Positions 10,135-17,631 of a DNA stretch of 64,000 nt are shown here, in pieces. Position 1 is the stretch's first letter; each line of letters starts with the position of its first letter. The position numbers were made by a program, and so were the translations under genes. The notes below the pieces were generated by a model. It did no database searches, was not told the DNA's origin, and worked only from the letters and a program-made list of their open reading frames with translations. This stretch comes from Bacteroides sp. GM023 (GTDB lineage Bacteria > Bacteroidota > Bacteroidia > Bacteroidales > Bacteroidaceae), in the NCBI RefSeq assembly GCF_014750685.1, contig NZ_JAAXGE010000001.1:620001-684000 (forward strand). Reading direction: 5' to 3'.

Positions 10135-10147
10135 TATAAATCTTCTA

Positions 10148-10837
10148 TTATAGAAACTTCTCTAAAGCCGTTTTATTCAATATCTCCACCCGCTTTCCTT
10201 CCATGGTAACAAGCCCTTCTTTAATCATCTTATTGATTTCTTTCGATAAAGCAGGACGGGATACATTCAAATACTCGGCAAGCTGAGATTGGGTATGCAT
10301 AATATCCACTACCAAAGAATCCTTTTTCTTATGCTCGTATAAGTAGACGATAAATCTCTCCCGTACCGTTTTGCGTGAAAGAGGTTTTAGGCGTGATACA
10401 GTACAAATATTGCAATTACCGGCAATACAAAGAAAATTATGTAATACCTGTGGGTCTTGACTGATGACTTTGAAAGTTGACTCTTTAGTCGCCATAAACA
10501 CGATGCTGTCTTCAAGAGCGGTGAATGTAGCCGGTAAAGTATTGTCTGAATTGAACAGGTGCGGAGTAGCAAAAGTCCGTGGCGCAATGATATATTCAAT
10601 CATCACTTCATTTCCTAATCCGTCAATAATATCTGTCCGAAGTTTCCCTTCCAGTAGTACATACAGCTTATTGCAGGGCGTACCTTGCGTTACAACTATC
10701 TCTTTCTTTTCCGCTGCATAGACCACAAACTCTAACTTTTCAAGCAAAGAATGTTTGATATTTGTTGGTAAATCCCGGAAAAGAGGGATTTGAAATAGCT
10801 TTTCTTTATGCGAATCGGTCAGTTGTATCTTTTTCAT
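10148..10837 (-). CDS. Crp/Fnr-family transcriptional regulator
   Basis: This is a 229-residue regulator with an N-terminal cNMP-binding-type beta roll (about 15-130, with the short turn YVLLEGKL), a dimer helix, and a C-terminal winged helix-turn-helix (about 175-215; QSQLAEYLNVSRPALSKEI). The N-terminal cysteine cluster of oxygen-sensing FNR is absent. A central NCNIC segment holds two Cys. Its convergent position next to the nrf operon suggests that it controls nitrite, nitric oxide or anaerobic respiration genes. That is a context inference, since no operator was identified. Confidence 0.88.
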   Translation of the reverse strand: MKKIQLTDSHKEKLFQIPLFRDLPTNIKHSLLEKLEFVVYAAEKKEIVVTQGTPCNKLYVLLEGKLRTDIIDGLGNEVMIEYIIAPRTFATPHLFNSDNTLPATFTALEDSIVFMATKESTFKVISQDPQVLHNFLCIAGNCNICTVSRLKPLSRKTVRERFIVYLYEHKKKDSLVVDIMHTQSQLAEYLNVSRPALSKEINKMIKEGLVTMEGKRVEILNKTALEKFL

Positions 10838-11227
10838 TGCTTCCTGTTGTTCGTATCATGGACAAAGATAAGGATAAAAAATGAAAACATGGGCGGATGG
10901 GTGTAAGAAGGTTGTCGTTTTGTTCTGACTATAATTATAGCCGAACTTTCGAATTTGGACAAAGTGAGACGAAAATAGTAATATATTGGATGTGCTTGCT
11001 CTGATTTACTGCGATTTGTGTATTGAAGAATAGCTCTGTAACGAGTGATTTTATCCACTAAAATAATAGAGTTATGAGAGCGACATTCAAATAATATATG
11101 CCAAAAATATCGATTCAATTTTACTTTTGTATTTTGGCTAGGTCTTTTATATAGAACGACCATTCAGCTGAGCTCACGAAAAGGTACGTGGAATATAAAT
11201 GTATAATGAAATTATATATAAAAAACT
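10838..11227. other. Intergenic region between divergent Crp and sigma-operon genes
   Basis: The region is 390 bp of A/T-rich DNA with no convincing gene. It should hold the promoter of the Crp-family gene on the minus strand. On the plus strand a TACTTTTG -7 box (11122-11129) lies about 100 bp before the first gene of the sigma-factor operon. Confidence 0.5.
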
Positions 11228-11584
11228 ATGTATACAACAGAAAAATGGAAAACAGGAATACTGGTAATTGTGATGGCATTGTTTTGCGGATCCGCAAATG
11301 CGCAACGTTGGCGTTCGCATTGCCATCCGCATCGGGTGGTTACTATTGTGGATCGGCCTAACGTAACAACTCACGTCAGCAATCGCTTCAATCAAAGGGA
11401 GCGATTGGCGCTTGCGGTGGCTTACTTGGAGACACATGAATACCTCTCCATCAGGCAGTATGCAAAAATGACACAACTTAGTAAGGTCTCGGCAGAAGCC
11501 GAGCTTAACGCTTTTGCAATGGATAAGAACAAACCCATACAATTTGTTATCAAAGGAAAAAAGAAAGTGTATATAAAAAAATGA
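11228..11584 (+). CDS. Small secreted protein of unknown function
   Basis: This 118-residue protein begins with a signal peptide (hydrophobic GILVIVMALFCGSANA, cut likely after ANA-Q). The mature part has an Arg/His-rich beginning (RWRSHCHPHR), then an alpha-helical part with LALAVAYLETHEYLSIRQYA and a basic C-terminus. The helical part reads like a short helix-turn-helix or a polymer-binding helix, but no family is recognised. It is the first gene of the sigma-factor operon, 7 bp before a small lipoprotein gene, so it may be a target or sensor of that system. Confidence 0.75.
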   Translation: MYTTEKWKTGILVIVMALFCGSANAQRWRSHCHPHRVVTIVDRPNVTTHVSNRFNQRERLALAVAYLETHEYLSIRQYAKMTQLSKVSAEAELNAFAMDKNKPIQFVIKGKKKVYIKK

Positions 11585-11591
11585 TAGCGTA

Positions 11592-11801
11592 ATGAAACAG
11601 AACTGGAAATTAGTGTTTATAGGGGTGACCGTTATGTTCTTAATGCAATCGTGTGTGACCATGCGTTCACCTCACCACCATCACCGTCACAGGTATTGTT
11701 TGGTCGTTGCGCAACCGATAATTGTCACAACCTTGTTCAACCTTTCTTCCGTCGAATGTGTGGCGGTATCAGAACCTACTGTTTATGGGAATAAGGGATG
11801 A
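11592..11801 (+). CDS. Small His-rich lipoprotein, unknown function
   Basis: This 69-residue protein has a lipoprotein signal peptide ending in a lipobox (FLMQS-C, Cys at about residue 21). A His-rich stretch follows (HHHHRHRY), which could bind metal. Its 3' end overlaps the likely start of the sigma-factor gene by 17 bp, suggesting translational coupling. The overlapping frames make it possible that only part of this protein is functional. No family is recognised. Confidence 0.6.
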   Translation: MKQNWKLVFIGVTVMFLMQSCVTMRSPHHHHRHRYCLVVAQPIIVTTLFNLSSVECVAVSEPTVYGNKG

Positions 11802-12327
11802 TCGGGAGTTGGTAGCGATAATAGTCAAAGATCCGGAAAAAGGATTCCGATTGCTGATGACGAAGTATATGGATACGGTATATTGGCACATTAGGCGACT
11901 GGTGGTGTCGCACGATGATGCGCAAGATGCAACACAGGAGGTGTTTGTACGAGTATTTCGCTTTTTGAAGCAATTCAAAGGTGAATGTGCTTTCCGTTCG
12001 TGGATTTATCGGATTGCCACTAATGAGGCTTTGCGTATTCTGAATCAGCGTCAAAACGACCGGGTGTCGTTGGATGATTCTTTAGTTGAACTAAGCAGTA
12101 TGATGGCTGACGATTATGTAGATTATGCTGACTTGGAAGCGGTCAGGCTGCAACAGGCTATTTTGGCATTACCTACCAAACAGCAGTTGGCTTTCAACTT
12201 ACGATACTATAACGAATTGGGGTATGACGAGATTGCCGAGATTACGGGCTCTACCCCAGAGAATGTAAAATCGAACTATCATATTGCTAAAGAAAAGATA
12301 ATCAAATATATGAACTTAAACAATTAG
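11785..12327 (+). CDS. RNA polymerase ECF-type sigma-70 factor
   Basis: This is an alternative sigma factor of the extracytoplasmic-function group. Region 2 (about residues 20-90) contains DAQDATQEVFVRVFRFL and FRSWIYRIATNEA. Region 4 (about 120-175) contains LPTKQQLAFNLRYYNELGYDEIAEI. The start at 11785 gives 180 residues, the normal ECF length; an upstream in-frame start at 11722 lies deep inside the lipoprotein gene and adds a non-homologous 21 residues. The next gene begins 4 bp later and encodes a one-helix membrane protein that could be the anti-sigma factor. Confidence 0.92.
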   Translation: MGIRDDRELVAIIVKDPEKGFRLLMTKYMDTVYWHIRRLVVSHDDAQDATQEVFVRVFRFLKQFKGECAFRSWIYRIATNEALRILNQRQNDRVSLDDSLVELSSMMADDYVDYADLEAVRLQQAILALPTKQQLAFNLRYYNELGYDEIAEITGSTPENVKSNYHIAKEKIIKYMNLNN

Positions 12328-12331
12328 ACGT

Positions 12332-12664
12332 ATGAAAGAAAAGTTTGATTTCAACTGCATAGGTAAACGAATGCCCTATACCGCACCTGAAAGCTTTTTA
12401 GACGATATTGAAAAGAATGTATGGGAAACTATAAAAGAGGAGGTGATACCGTCGAAACCCAAGCGGAACTACCGCCTTTGGTATTCTATATCCGGCGGAC
12501 TTGTGGCAGCAAGCATTACGTTGTTGCTTGTTTTCAATATTCTGCCCGGTCATCAAAAGACGGACGATTTAGAGATGTTTGAACAAGCTTTCTTAAATCT
12601 GAGCAGCGCCGACCAAGATTATTTACTAACCGTCTATCAGGACGATTTATTTATAAATAAATGA
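12332..12664 (+). CDS. Putative anti-sigma factor (single-pass membrane protein)
   Basis: This 110-residue protein has a cytoplasmic N-terminus of about 50 residues (with APESFLDDIEKNVW), one transmembrane helix near residues 52-72, and a short acidic outer part (FLNLSSADQDYLLTVYQDD). Its position 4 bp after an ECF sigma gene and its topology fit a small anti-sigma factor, although no zinc-binding HXXXCXXC motif is present. Its stop overlaps the next start codon as ATGA. The function is inferred from context. Confidence 0.65.
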   Translation: MKEKFDFNCIGKRMPYTAPESFLDDIEKNVWETIKEEVIPSKPKRNYRLWYSISGGLVAASITLLLVFNILPGHQKTDDLEMFEQAFLNLSSADQDYLLTVYQDDLFINK

Positions 12665-13119
12665 AAGGAATCAATATGAAAAGTGTTTTTAGAATTCTTT
12701 TGTTTGCTATGGCAATGATCACTTTTTGCGTAAGCACTTATGCCCAAAAGGATAGTAGACAACGCATTACGCGAGAACAATTAGCCGAAACACAAGCTAA
12801 ATATATCGTAAAAGAAATAGAGATGGATGACGCAACCGCAGAAAAGTTTATCGCAACTTTTTGTCAGTTCCAAAAAGAAATCTGGGCACTTGGTCCCAGA
12901 CCCGAAAGAATAGCTTCGGACCATACAGATACAGAGGCAGAACAAGCGTTAAAAGAGCGATTTGCCCACAGCCAAAAGATACTCGACCTGAGAAAAAAGT
13001 ATTATGTACTATACAGCAGATTTCTGACACAGAAGCAGATAGAATGTGTCTATAAATTGGAAAGGGGAATGATGAACCGTCTGTATTATCGCTCTCAAAA
13101 GGGAAAAACTCAAAAATAA
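12661..13119 (+). CDS. Spy/CpxP-like periplasmic protein
   Basis: The protein has 152 residues. A signal peptide (core FRILLFAMAMITFCV, cut after TYAQ) precedes an all-helical mature domain. Segments such as RKKYYVLYSRFLTQKQIECVYKLERGMM resemble the LTxxQ-type repeats of Spy/CpxP envelope-stress proteins, with a single FLTQKQI motif. In sigma-factor operons such proteins often act as sensors or chaperones that respond to envelope damage or metals. The assignment rests on pattern and context and is not certain. An inner Met at residue 6 (12676) is an alternative start. Confidence 0.65.
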   Translation: MKGINMKSVFRILLFAMAMITFCVSTYAQKDSRQRITREQLAETQAKYIVKEIEMDDATAEKFIATFCQFQKEIWALGPRPERIASDHTDTEAEQALKERFAHSQKILDLRKKYYVLYSRFLTQKQIECVYKLERGMMNRLYYRSQKGKTQK

Positions 13120-13141
13120 TAATTTGATTAAGAATAAAATA

Positions 13142-14800
13142 ATGAAAAGAATCAGTTTATATTGTCTTTTGCTTCTCTTTCTGTCAACGATGGTTGCTTG
13201 TCAGGGAGACAATGAAGAAAATGTAGTGCTTCCCGGCAATCAAGGGCAGAACTCAGCCTTGGGGAATCTTACCGCAACCATCTCTGACGGGCTTTATAAC
13301 AATTGGTGTGCGGGTGATGTCATAATGTTGCTTCATGGTGGAAAAACTGTTTTTGTGGAAGCACAGGAATCCGGCAACATGTCGGGACTTTCAAGTACTG
13401 TCGAAGGCACTTTCACTGATGATAATCCTTTGTATGGCATTTTTCCGGCAGACAATATGGTGTCTTCAGATAATGAAAGTGTAATCATAACTATTCCTAC
13501 CGCCCAAACGGGTGGCGACAATGGATATGATGAAAAATCAGCGGTCACTGTGGCCCGCACAGTCACAAAATCTCTAAATTTCCATACTATTTGTGGGGGT
13601 ATTAAACTTAACTTCCAGATGTCGGGTGTGACAAGAATCGAACTTGAAAGTGTTGATGGCTATGCCCTGTCTGGTATGGTTAGGATAAAATGGGATGAGC
13701 AGGGAAAACCTGTGGTTGATGAAATAGAAAGCGCCAATTCCATCATTACTTTCAACGCTTCAGAGGATTCCGGTCTCATACCAGGAAAAGACTACTATAT
13801 TTCCACCTTACCTTGTGACATCTATGGAGGATATAGGCTTTCCATATACAAGGATGACTTGGTTGCTCATTATTTCGGTGTGCATCAGATGGTGGATCGG
13901 AGCATTTATATAAGTCCGAGTGATCTGCATGAAAGTGAGTTGGAGTTTGACAATCCGGATGCGCCGCTTGTAGAAGAAGAGCGTCCGGAACTGGATGCCA
14001 TAACAAACATCCTCCTTCACCAATATCAGAGAGATCCGACAGAAGAGAACAAACAGGCGCTACTGGATCAGATGGGGCTTCGTTATGACAAAGTTGTGGC
14101 GCGAAAGAAAGCCAAGCTCCGTGAGTTGGAGAGGGAAGCAAAAACTCCCGATCTTGTAGAAGAAATGCAAGGTATTGTGGATGAAATGGTTGAAAAACGT
14201 GAGATTCGGCTGGAACAACAGTTTCTGCGACTCATTGACCCTCGAAATGACGATAACCCAGATGACGCCTGGATGGTGTTGCGTGGTGCGTCTGCTCTGA
14301 ATGCCTACATTGGTTATGCACCTGTGACAAATGCTGAATATGCTGTTTTCAGAGAAGGCTTTATCTATGATACAGGAAAGGAAAACTATCCAGTAGTGAA
14401 TGTCACCATTGCTGAAGTCACAGCTTATTGCGACTGGCTCACTGCTCATGACAACTCGCATACATATCGTCTTCCAACCGATGAGGAGTGGGTTCTCGCT
14501 GCCGGGCACATGCCAAAAGATGTATCTATGAACTCCGGTCATGTAGAGTCGGGATTGACGGCGGTAGACGCTTATAGTCAGACGACTGGTGCTTGTGGAG
14601 GTACTGATTTTTGGGGTAATTGCTGGGAATGGACTTCTTCAACCGATGCAAGTGGTTCGTATATCGTTAAAGGAGGCAGTTGGGACTCTGAACGTGATGA
14701 TTGCCGTAGCGAGAAATCGGATGTCGTGAGGACTGGTACACTAGGCTACACCAATGTCGGTTTTAGAGTGGTAAGGGTTGATTCCTCTGATATAAAATAG
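13142..14800 (+). CDS. Lipoprotein with fimbrillin-like N-terminus and FGE/SUMF1-type C-terminus
   Basis: The ATG at 13142 gives 552 residues with a lipoprotein signal (LLLFLSTMVAC, lipid Cys near 20); an in-frame TTG at 13124 is less likely. Residues about 40-270 are beta-rich and carry fimbrillin-type phrases (GDVIMLLHGG, GIFPADN, LIPGKDYYISTLP, GGYRLSIY). A charged coiled-coil follows at about 280-365. Residues about 375-550 form a shortened formylglycine-generating-enzyme fold: PVTNAEYAVF, YPVVNVTIAEVTAYCDWL, YRLPTDEEW, GNCWEWTSS, KGGSWDS, VGFRVVR. The fold need not be catalytic; many such surface proteins bind ligands. As the last gene of the sigma operon it is probably an exported product. 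Confidence 0.8.
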   Translation: MKRISLYCLLLLFLSTMVACQGDNEENVVLPGNQGQNSALGNLTATISDGLYNNWCAGDVIMLLHGGKTVFVEAQESGNMSGLSSTVEGTFTDDNPLYGIFPADNMVSSDNESVIITIPTAQTGGDNGYDEKSAVTVARTVTKSLNFHTICGGIKLNFQMSGVTRIELESVDGYALSGMVRIKWDEQGKPVVDEIESANSIITFNASEDSGLIPGKDYYISTLPCDIYGGYRLSIYKDDLVAHYFGVHQMVDRSIYISPSDLHESELEFDNPDAPLVEEERPELDAITNILLHQYQRDPTEENKQALLDQMGLRYDKVVARKKAKLRELEREAKTPDLVEEMQGIVDEMVEKREIRLEQQFLRLIDPRNDDNPDDAWMVLRGASALNAYIGYAPVTNAEYAVFREGFIYDTGKENYPVVNVTIAEVTAYCDWLTAHDNSHTYRLPTDEEWVLAAGHMPKDVSMNSGHVESGLTAVDAYSQTTGACGGTDFWGNCWEWTSSTDASGSYIVKGGSWDSERDDCRSEKSDVVRTGTLGYTNVGFRVVRVDSSDIK

Positions 14801-15163
14801 GTTCATGAAATCGAAATGCGGATTTATAAATACTTGTAATTTAATAATAGGAGAATTATGATGTCTGCCCAAGGTAATAACAACTGGTAAATGACGGAAA
14901 AGGTAACTGCTGAAAAGAAGGATAGAAAACGTAACAAGCCCAAAGAATGTAAAATATGGTTTCATCAGGTAGCTATCGCTGTTTTGTTATCAATGAGAAC
15001 ATACTTTCGATAATCTACTTTTGTGAATGGGCTTGAATCAGTAATTATGGTATGTATCTCTGTAATTTATCTACGTCCGATATACATTTAATTGTCTATT
15101 TTTGCAGAGTGGAAATTTGATAAAAGGAATTCTGATAATAGAAAATAATAAAGTAAGAAAGTT
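14801..15163. other. Intergenic region before the flavodoxin operon
   Basis: The region is 363 bp without a credible gene. The left 240 bp are featureless A/T-rich sequence after the lipoprotein gene. The right part holds the tandem GTAATT operator and the -7 box listed separately. Confidence 0.6.
15041..15104 (+). promoter_or_regulatory. AraC-type tandem operator plus -7 box (flavodoxin/MBL operon)
   Basis: GTAATT half-sites begin at 15041 and 15062, exactly 21 bp apart on the same strand. A perfect -7 box TATTTTTG occupies 15097-15104, so its last G is 42 bp after the start of the second half-site. The same geometry recurs at 27858, 28807, 30834 and 56598. It is a predicted activator site for the gene at 15164. 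Confidence 0.75.
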
Positions 15164-15703
15164 ATGGCTAAAAAGGTTTTAATTATTTCATCCAGTCCAC
15201 GTAGAGGTGGCAATTCGGATATGCTTTGTGACGAGTTTATGAAAGGTGCTCTCGAAGCCGGCAATGAAGTAGAAAAGATTTTCTTAAAAGACAAAACGGT
15301 TCATCCTTGTACTGGATGCAGTGTTTGCAGTATGTATGGTAAACCTTGTCCGCAGAAAGATGACGCGGACGAAATCGTAGGAAAGATGATTGCCGCAGAT
15401 GTGATTGTAATGGCGACTCCTGTCTATTTCTACACCATGTGCGGACAGATGAAGATTATGATTGACCGCTGTTGTGCACGCTATACGGAAATGTCCGATA
15501 AAGAATTTTATTTCATCATTGCGGCAGCAGAAGAAAATAAAGGGATGATGGAACGCACCATTGACGGTTTCCGTGGCTTCCTTGATTGTTTGGAAAGACC
15601 GCAGGAGAAAGGTACTGTTTATGGAATCGGTGCCTGGAAGGTAGGGGAGATTAAAGAGACTCCATATATGCTGGAAGCCTACGAGATGGGTAAACAAATA
15701 TAA
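15164..15703 (+). CDS. Flavodoxin-family NAD(P)H-dependent oxidoreductase (iron-sulfur flavoprotein type)
   Basis: This is a 179-residue FMN-binding oxidoreductase of the NADPH-dependent FMN reductase/iron-sulfur flavoprotein family. The phosphate-binding loop is ISSSPRRGGNSDML at about residues 8-21. A compact cysteine motif CTGCSVCSMYGKPC near 47-60 could bind a cluster or serve as a redox site. ATPVYFYTMCGQMK near 83-97 is the conserved flavin-proximal stretch. It heads a group with the hydrolase at 15834 and is preceded by a predicted AraC-type operator. The substrate is unknown; quinones and nitro compounds are plausible. Confidence 0.88.
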   Translation: MAKKVLIISSSPRRGGNSDMLCDEFMKGALEAGNEVEKIFLKDKTVHPCTGCSVCSMYGKPCPQKDDADEIVGKMIAADVIVMATPVYFYTMCGQMKIMIDRCCARYTEMSDKEFYFIIAAAEENKGMMERTIDGFRGFLDCLERPQEKGTVYGIGAWKVGEIKETPYMLEAYEMGKQI

Positions 15704-15833
15704 CGCTGACGTAAAAAAACTAGTCATTTTTAGTAGATAATTGTCCTGTTTGTTTGTTCTGCTACAGAATTGTTCTAATTTTGTAGCAGAACTTTTTTTG
15801 TCTGGTACAATATCTATCTAAAAGTGAAATATC

Positions 15834-16646
15834 ATGAGTTATAAAATAACGACTCTTGTAGAGAACTGTGTTTATGGACGCAAACTTCAAGCAGAACACG
15901 GACTTTCTCTATTTATTGAAACAGCAGACAATAAACTACTTTTCGATACCGGAGCATCGGACTTGTTTATTTGGAACGCGCGCCTATTGCATATTGACTT
16001 ACAAAAGGTGGATTATCTGATACTATCTCATGGACATAGTGACCACACAGGCGGATTACGTCATTTCCTGAAATTGAATACCCATGCCACAGTACTATGT
16101 AAACGTAGTATTTTCTCTCCCAAATTTAAAGACGAACGCGAAAATGGAATGAAGCATTGGGAAACATTCGACCTGTCCCGCTTTCACTTTATTGATGAAC
16201 AGACAGAGCTTATTCCCGGTGTTTTCCTTTTTCCGACGATAGAAATTGTGAACCATGAAGATACTCACTTCGAACGATTCTTTGTTCAGGAAGGAGAGAA
16301 TAGGATACCGGATACTTTTCAGGATGAACTGGCAGTAGCTTTGATTGATTCGACAGGTATCTCAGTGCTTAGTGCCTGCTCTCATCGTGGCATCACGAAT
16401 ATCTTGCGAACCATAAGAAACTCATTCCCCAATCTTCCTTGCAATCTGCTTTTGGGAGGTTTTCATATCCATAATGCAGAAGAACAAAAATATCAGGTAA
16501 TTGCGGATTATCTACAAGGATATTTACCTCGTCAGGTTGGCGTATGCCATTGTACGGGAGTAGATAAATATGCTTTTTTCTATAAAGATTTTGGAGATAG
16601 AATATTTTATAGCCATACGGGGAAGGTAATTCAAACGAATCTATGA
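15834..16646 (+). CDS. Metallo-beta-lactamase-fold hydrolase (COG1237-like)
   Basis: The 270 residues form a metallo-beta-lactamase fold with the zinc motif HGHSDH at 66-71 and a later GGFHIHNAE. The N-terminus (TLVENCVYG, then LLFDTGAS) is typical of the COG1237 branch, which includes the methanopterin-pathway enzyme annotated as dihydropterin-ribofuranosylaminobenzene-phosphate synthase; most members are uncharacterised. Its stop overlaps the next start by 4 bp (ATGA). The gap of 130 bp to the flavodoxin gene could hold its own promoter, so full co-transcription is likely but not shown. Confidence 0.87.
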   Translation: MSYKITTLVENCVYGRKLQAEHGLSLFIETADNKLLFDTGASDLFIWNARLLHIDLQKVDYLILSHGHSDHTGGLRHFLKLNTHATVLCKRSIFSPKFKDERENGMKHWETFDLSRFHFIDEQTELIPGVFLFPTIEIVNHEDTHFERFFVQEGENRIPDTFQDELAVALIDSTGISVLSACSHRGITNILRTIRNSFPNLPCNLLLGGFHIHNAEEQKYQVIADYLQGYLPRQVGVCHCTGVDKYAFFYKDFGDRIFYSHTGKVIQTNL

Positions 16647-17581
16647 AAACAGACCTGATGAATTTAAAAAAGAGTTTTATATCTCATCCGTTTATTCTTA
16701 TGGAAGGAGCTTTGGGAGAGCGTCTGAAAAGGGAGTATGGTTTGGATATAAGTGGTACTGTCGCAATGGCTGATTTGATTTATCAAGAACAGGGAAGAAT
16801 AGCATTGAGGAAATTGTGGAATGAATATATAGATATTGCGCGTACTTATCAAATGCCTTTCATCGCAACGACTCCTACAAGGCGGGCTAATAAGGAACGT
16901 GTCTATATGGCTGGTTATAGTGATTCAATCATTATGGATAATGTCGAGTTTCTGCGAGAGATAAAAAAGACGTCAGGAATTGAAATGTATATCGGTGGTC
17001 TGATGGGATGCAAAGGAGATGCCTATACAGGTGAAGGTGCATTAAGTAAAGAAGAAGCGATTGATTTTCATCATTGGCAAGCTAATTTATTCCGTTTGGC
17101 AAATATTGATTTCCTTTATGCCGGTATTATGCCGGAGTTAATGGAAACATTAGGGATGGCTACAGTTATGTCTGATACGGACATTCCATATATTATAAGT
17201 TTCACAATTCAAAAAGATGGAAAACTGATAGACGGGCATACGATAAATTATGCAATACGTTTTATCGATGATAATGTATCCAATAAACCGGTGTGTTACA
17301 TGACTAATTGCGTGCATCCTGATATTGTTTACCAAGCCCTGTCTCATGATTTCAATCAGACAGAAAGTGTACGAATGCGCTTTATGGGTATTCAGGCAAA
17401 TACTTCTGCCTTGTCATATAACGAATTGGACGGAGCTAAAGAGCTGCAAACTTCTTCACCTGTCGATTGGGCAAAAGCTATGATGAAATTGAAATCCGAT
17501 TATCATTTTAAAATCTTTGGCGGATGCTGTGGTACGGACAATAAGCATATGGAAGAAATAGCTAAAAGGATGAAACAATAG
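16643..17581 (+). CDS. Homocysteine S-methyltransferase-family protein
   Basis: The 312 residues form a Pfam S-methyl_trans-type barrel. The start HPFILMEGALGERL is the family's first strand (here Glu-Gly-Ala rather than the common Asp-Gly-Ala/Gly). Zinc-binding cysteines are visible in TNCVHP near residue 222 and in GGCCGT near residue 295. The protein probably transfers a methyl group to homocysteine or a related thiol, but the donor (S-methylmethionine or other) is not predictable. It overlaps the upstream hydrolase gene by 4 bp, so both proteins are made from one transcript. Confidence 0.85.
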   Translation: MKTDLMNLKKSFISHPFILMEGALGERLKREYGLDISGTVAMADLIYQEQGRIALRKLWNEYIDIARTYQMPFIATTPTRRANKERVYMAGYSDSIIMDNVEFLREIKKTSGIEMYIGGLMGCKGDAYTGEGALSKEEAIDFHHWQANLFRLANIDFLYAGIMPELMETLGMATVMSDTDIPYIISFTIQKDGKLIDGHTINYAIRFIDDNVSNKPVCYMTNCVHPDIVYQALSHDFNQTESVRMRFMGIQANTSALSYNELDGAKELQTSSPVDWAKAMMKLKSDYHFKIFGGCCGTDNKHMEEIAKRMKQ

Positions 17582-17631
17582 AGTGCTCAGACATTCTTAA
17601 AACGTGAGTATAATAAAAATAACGATGTAAT

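Noticed and set aside
11722..11784. Longer N-terminus for the ECF sigma factor
   Set aside because: The 21 extra residues are not sigma-like and lie inside the lipoprotein gene.
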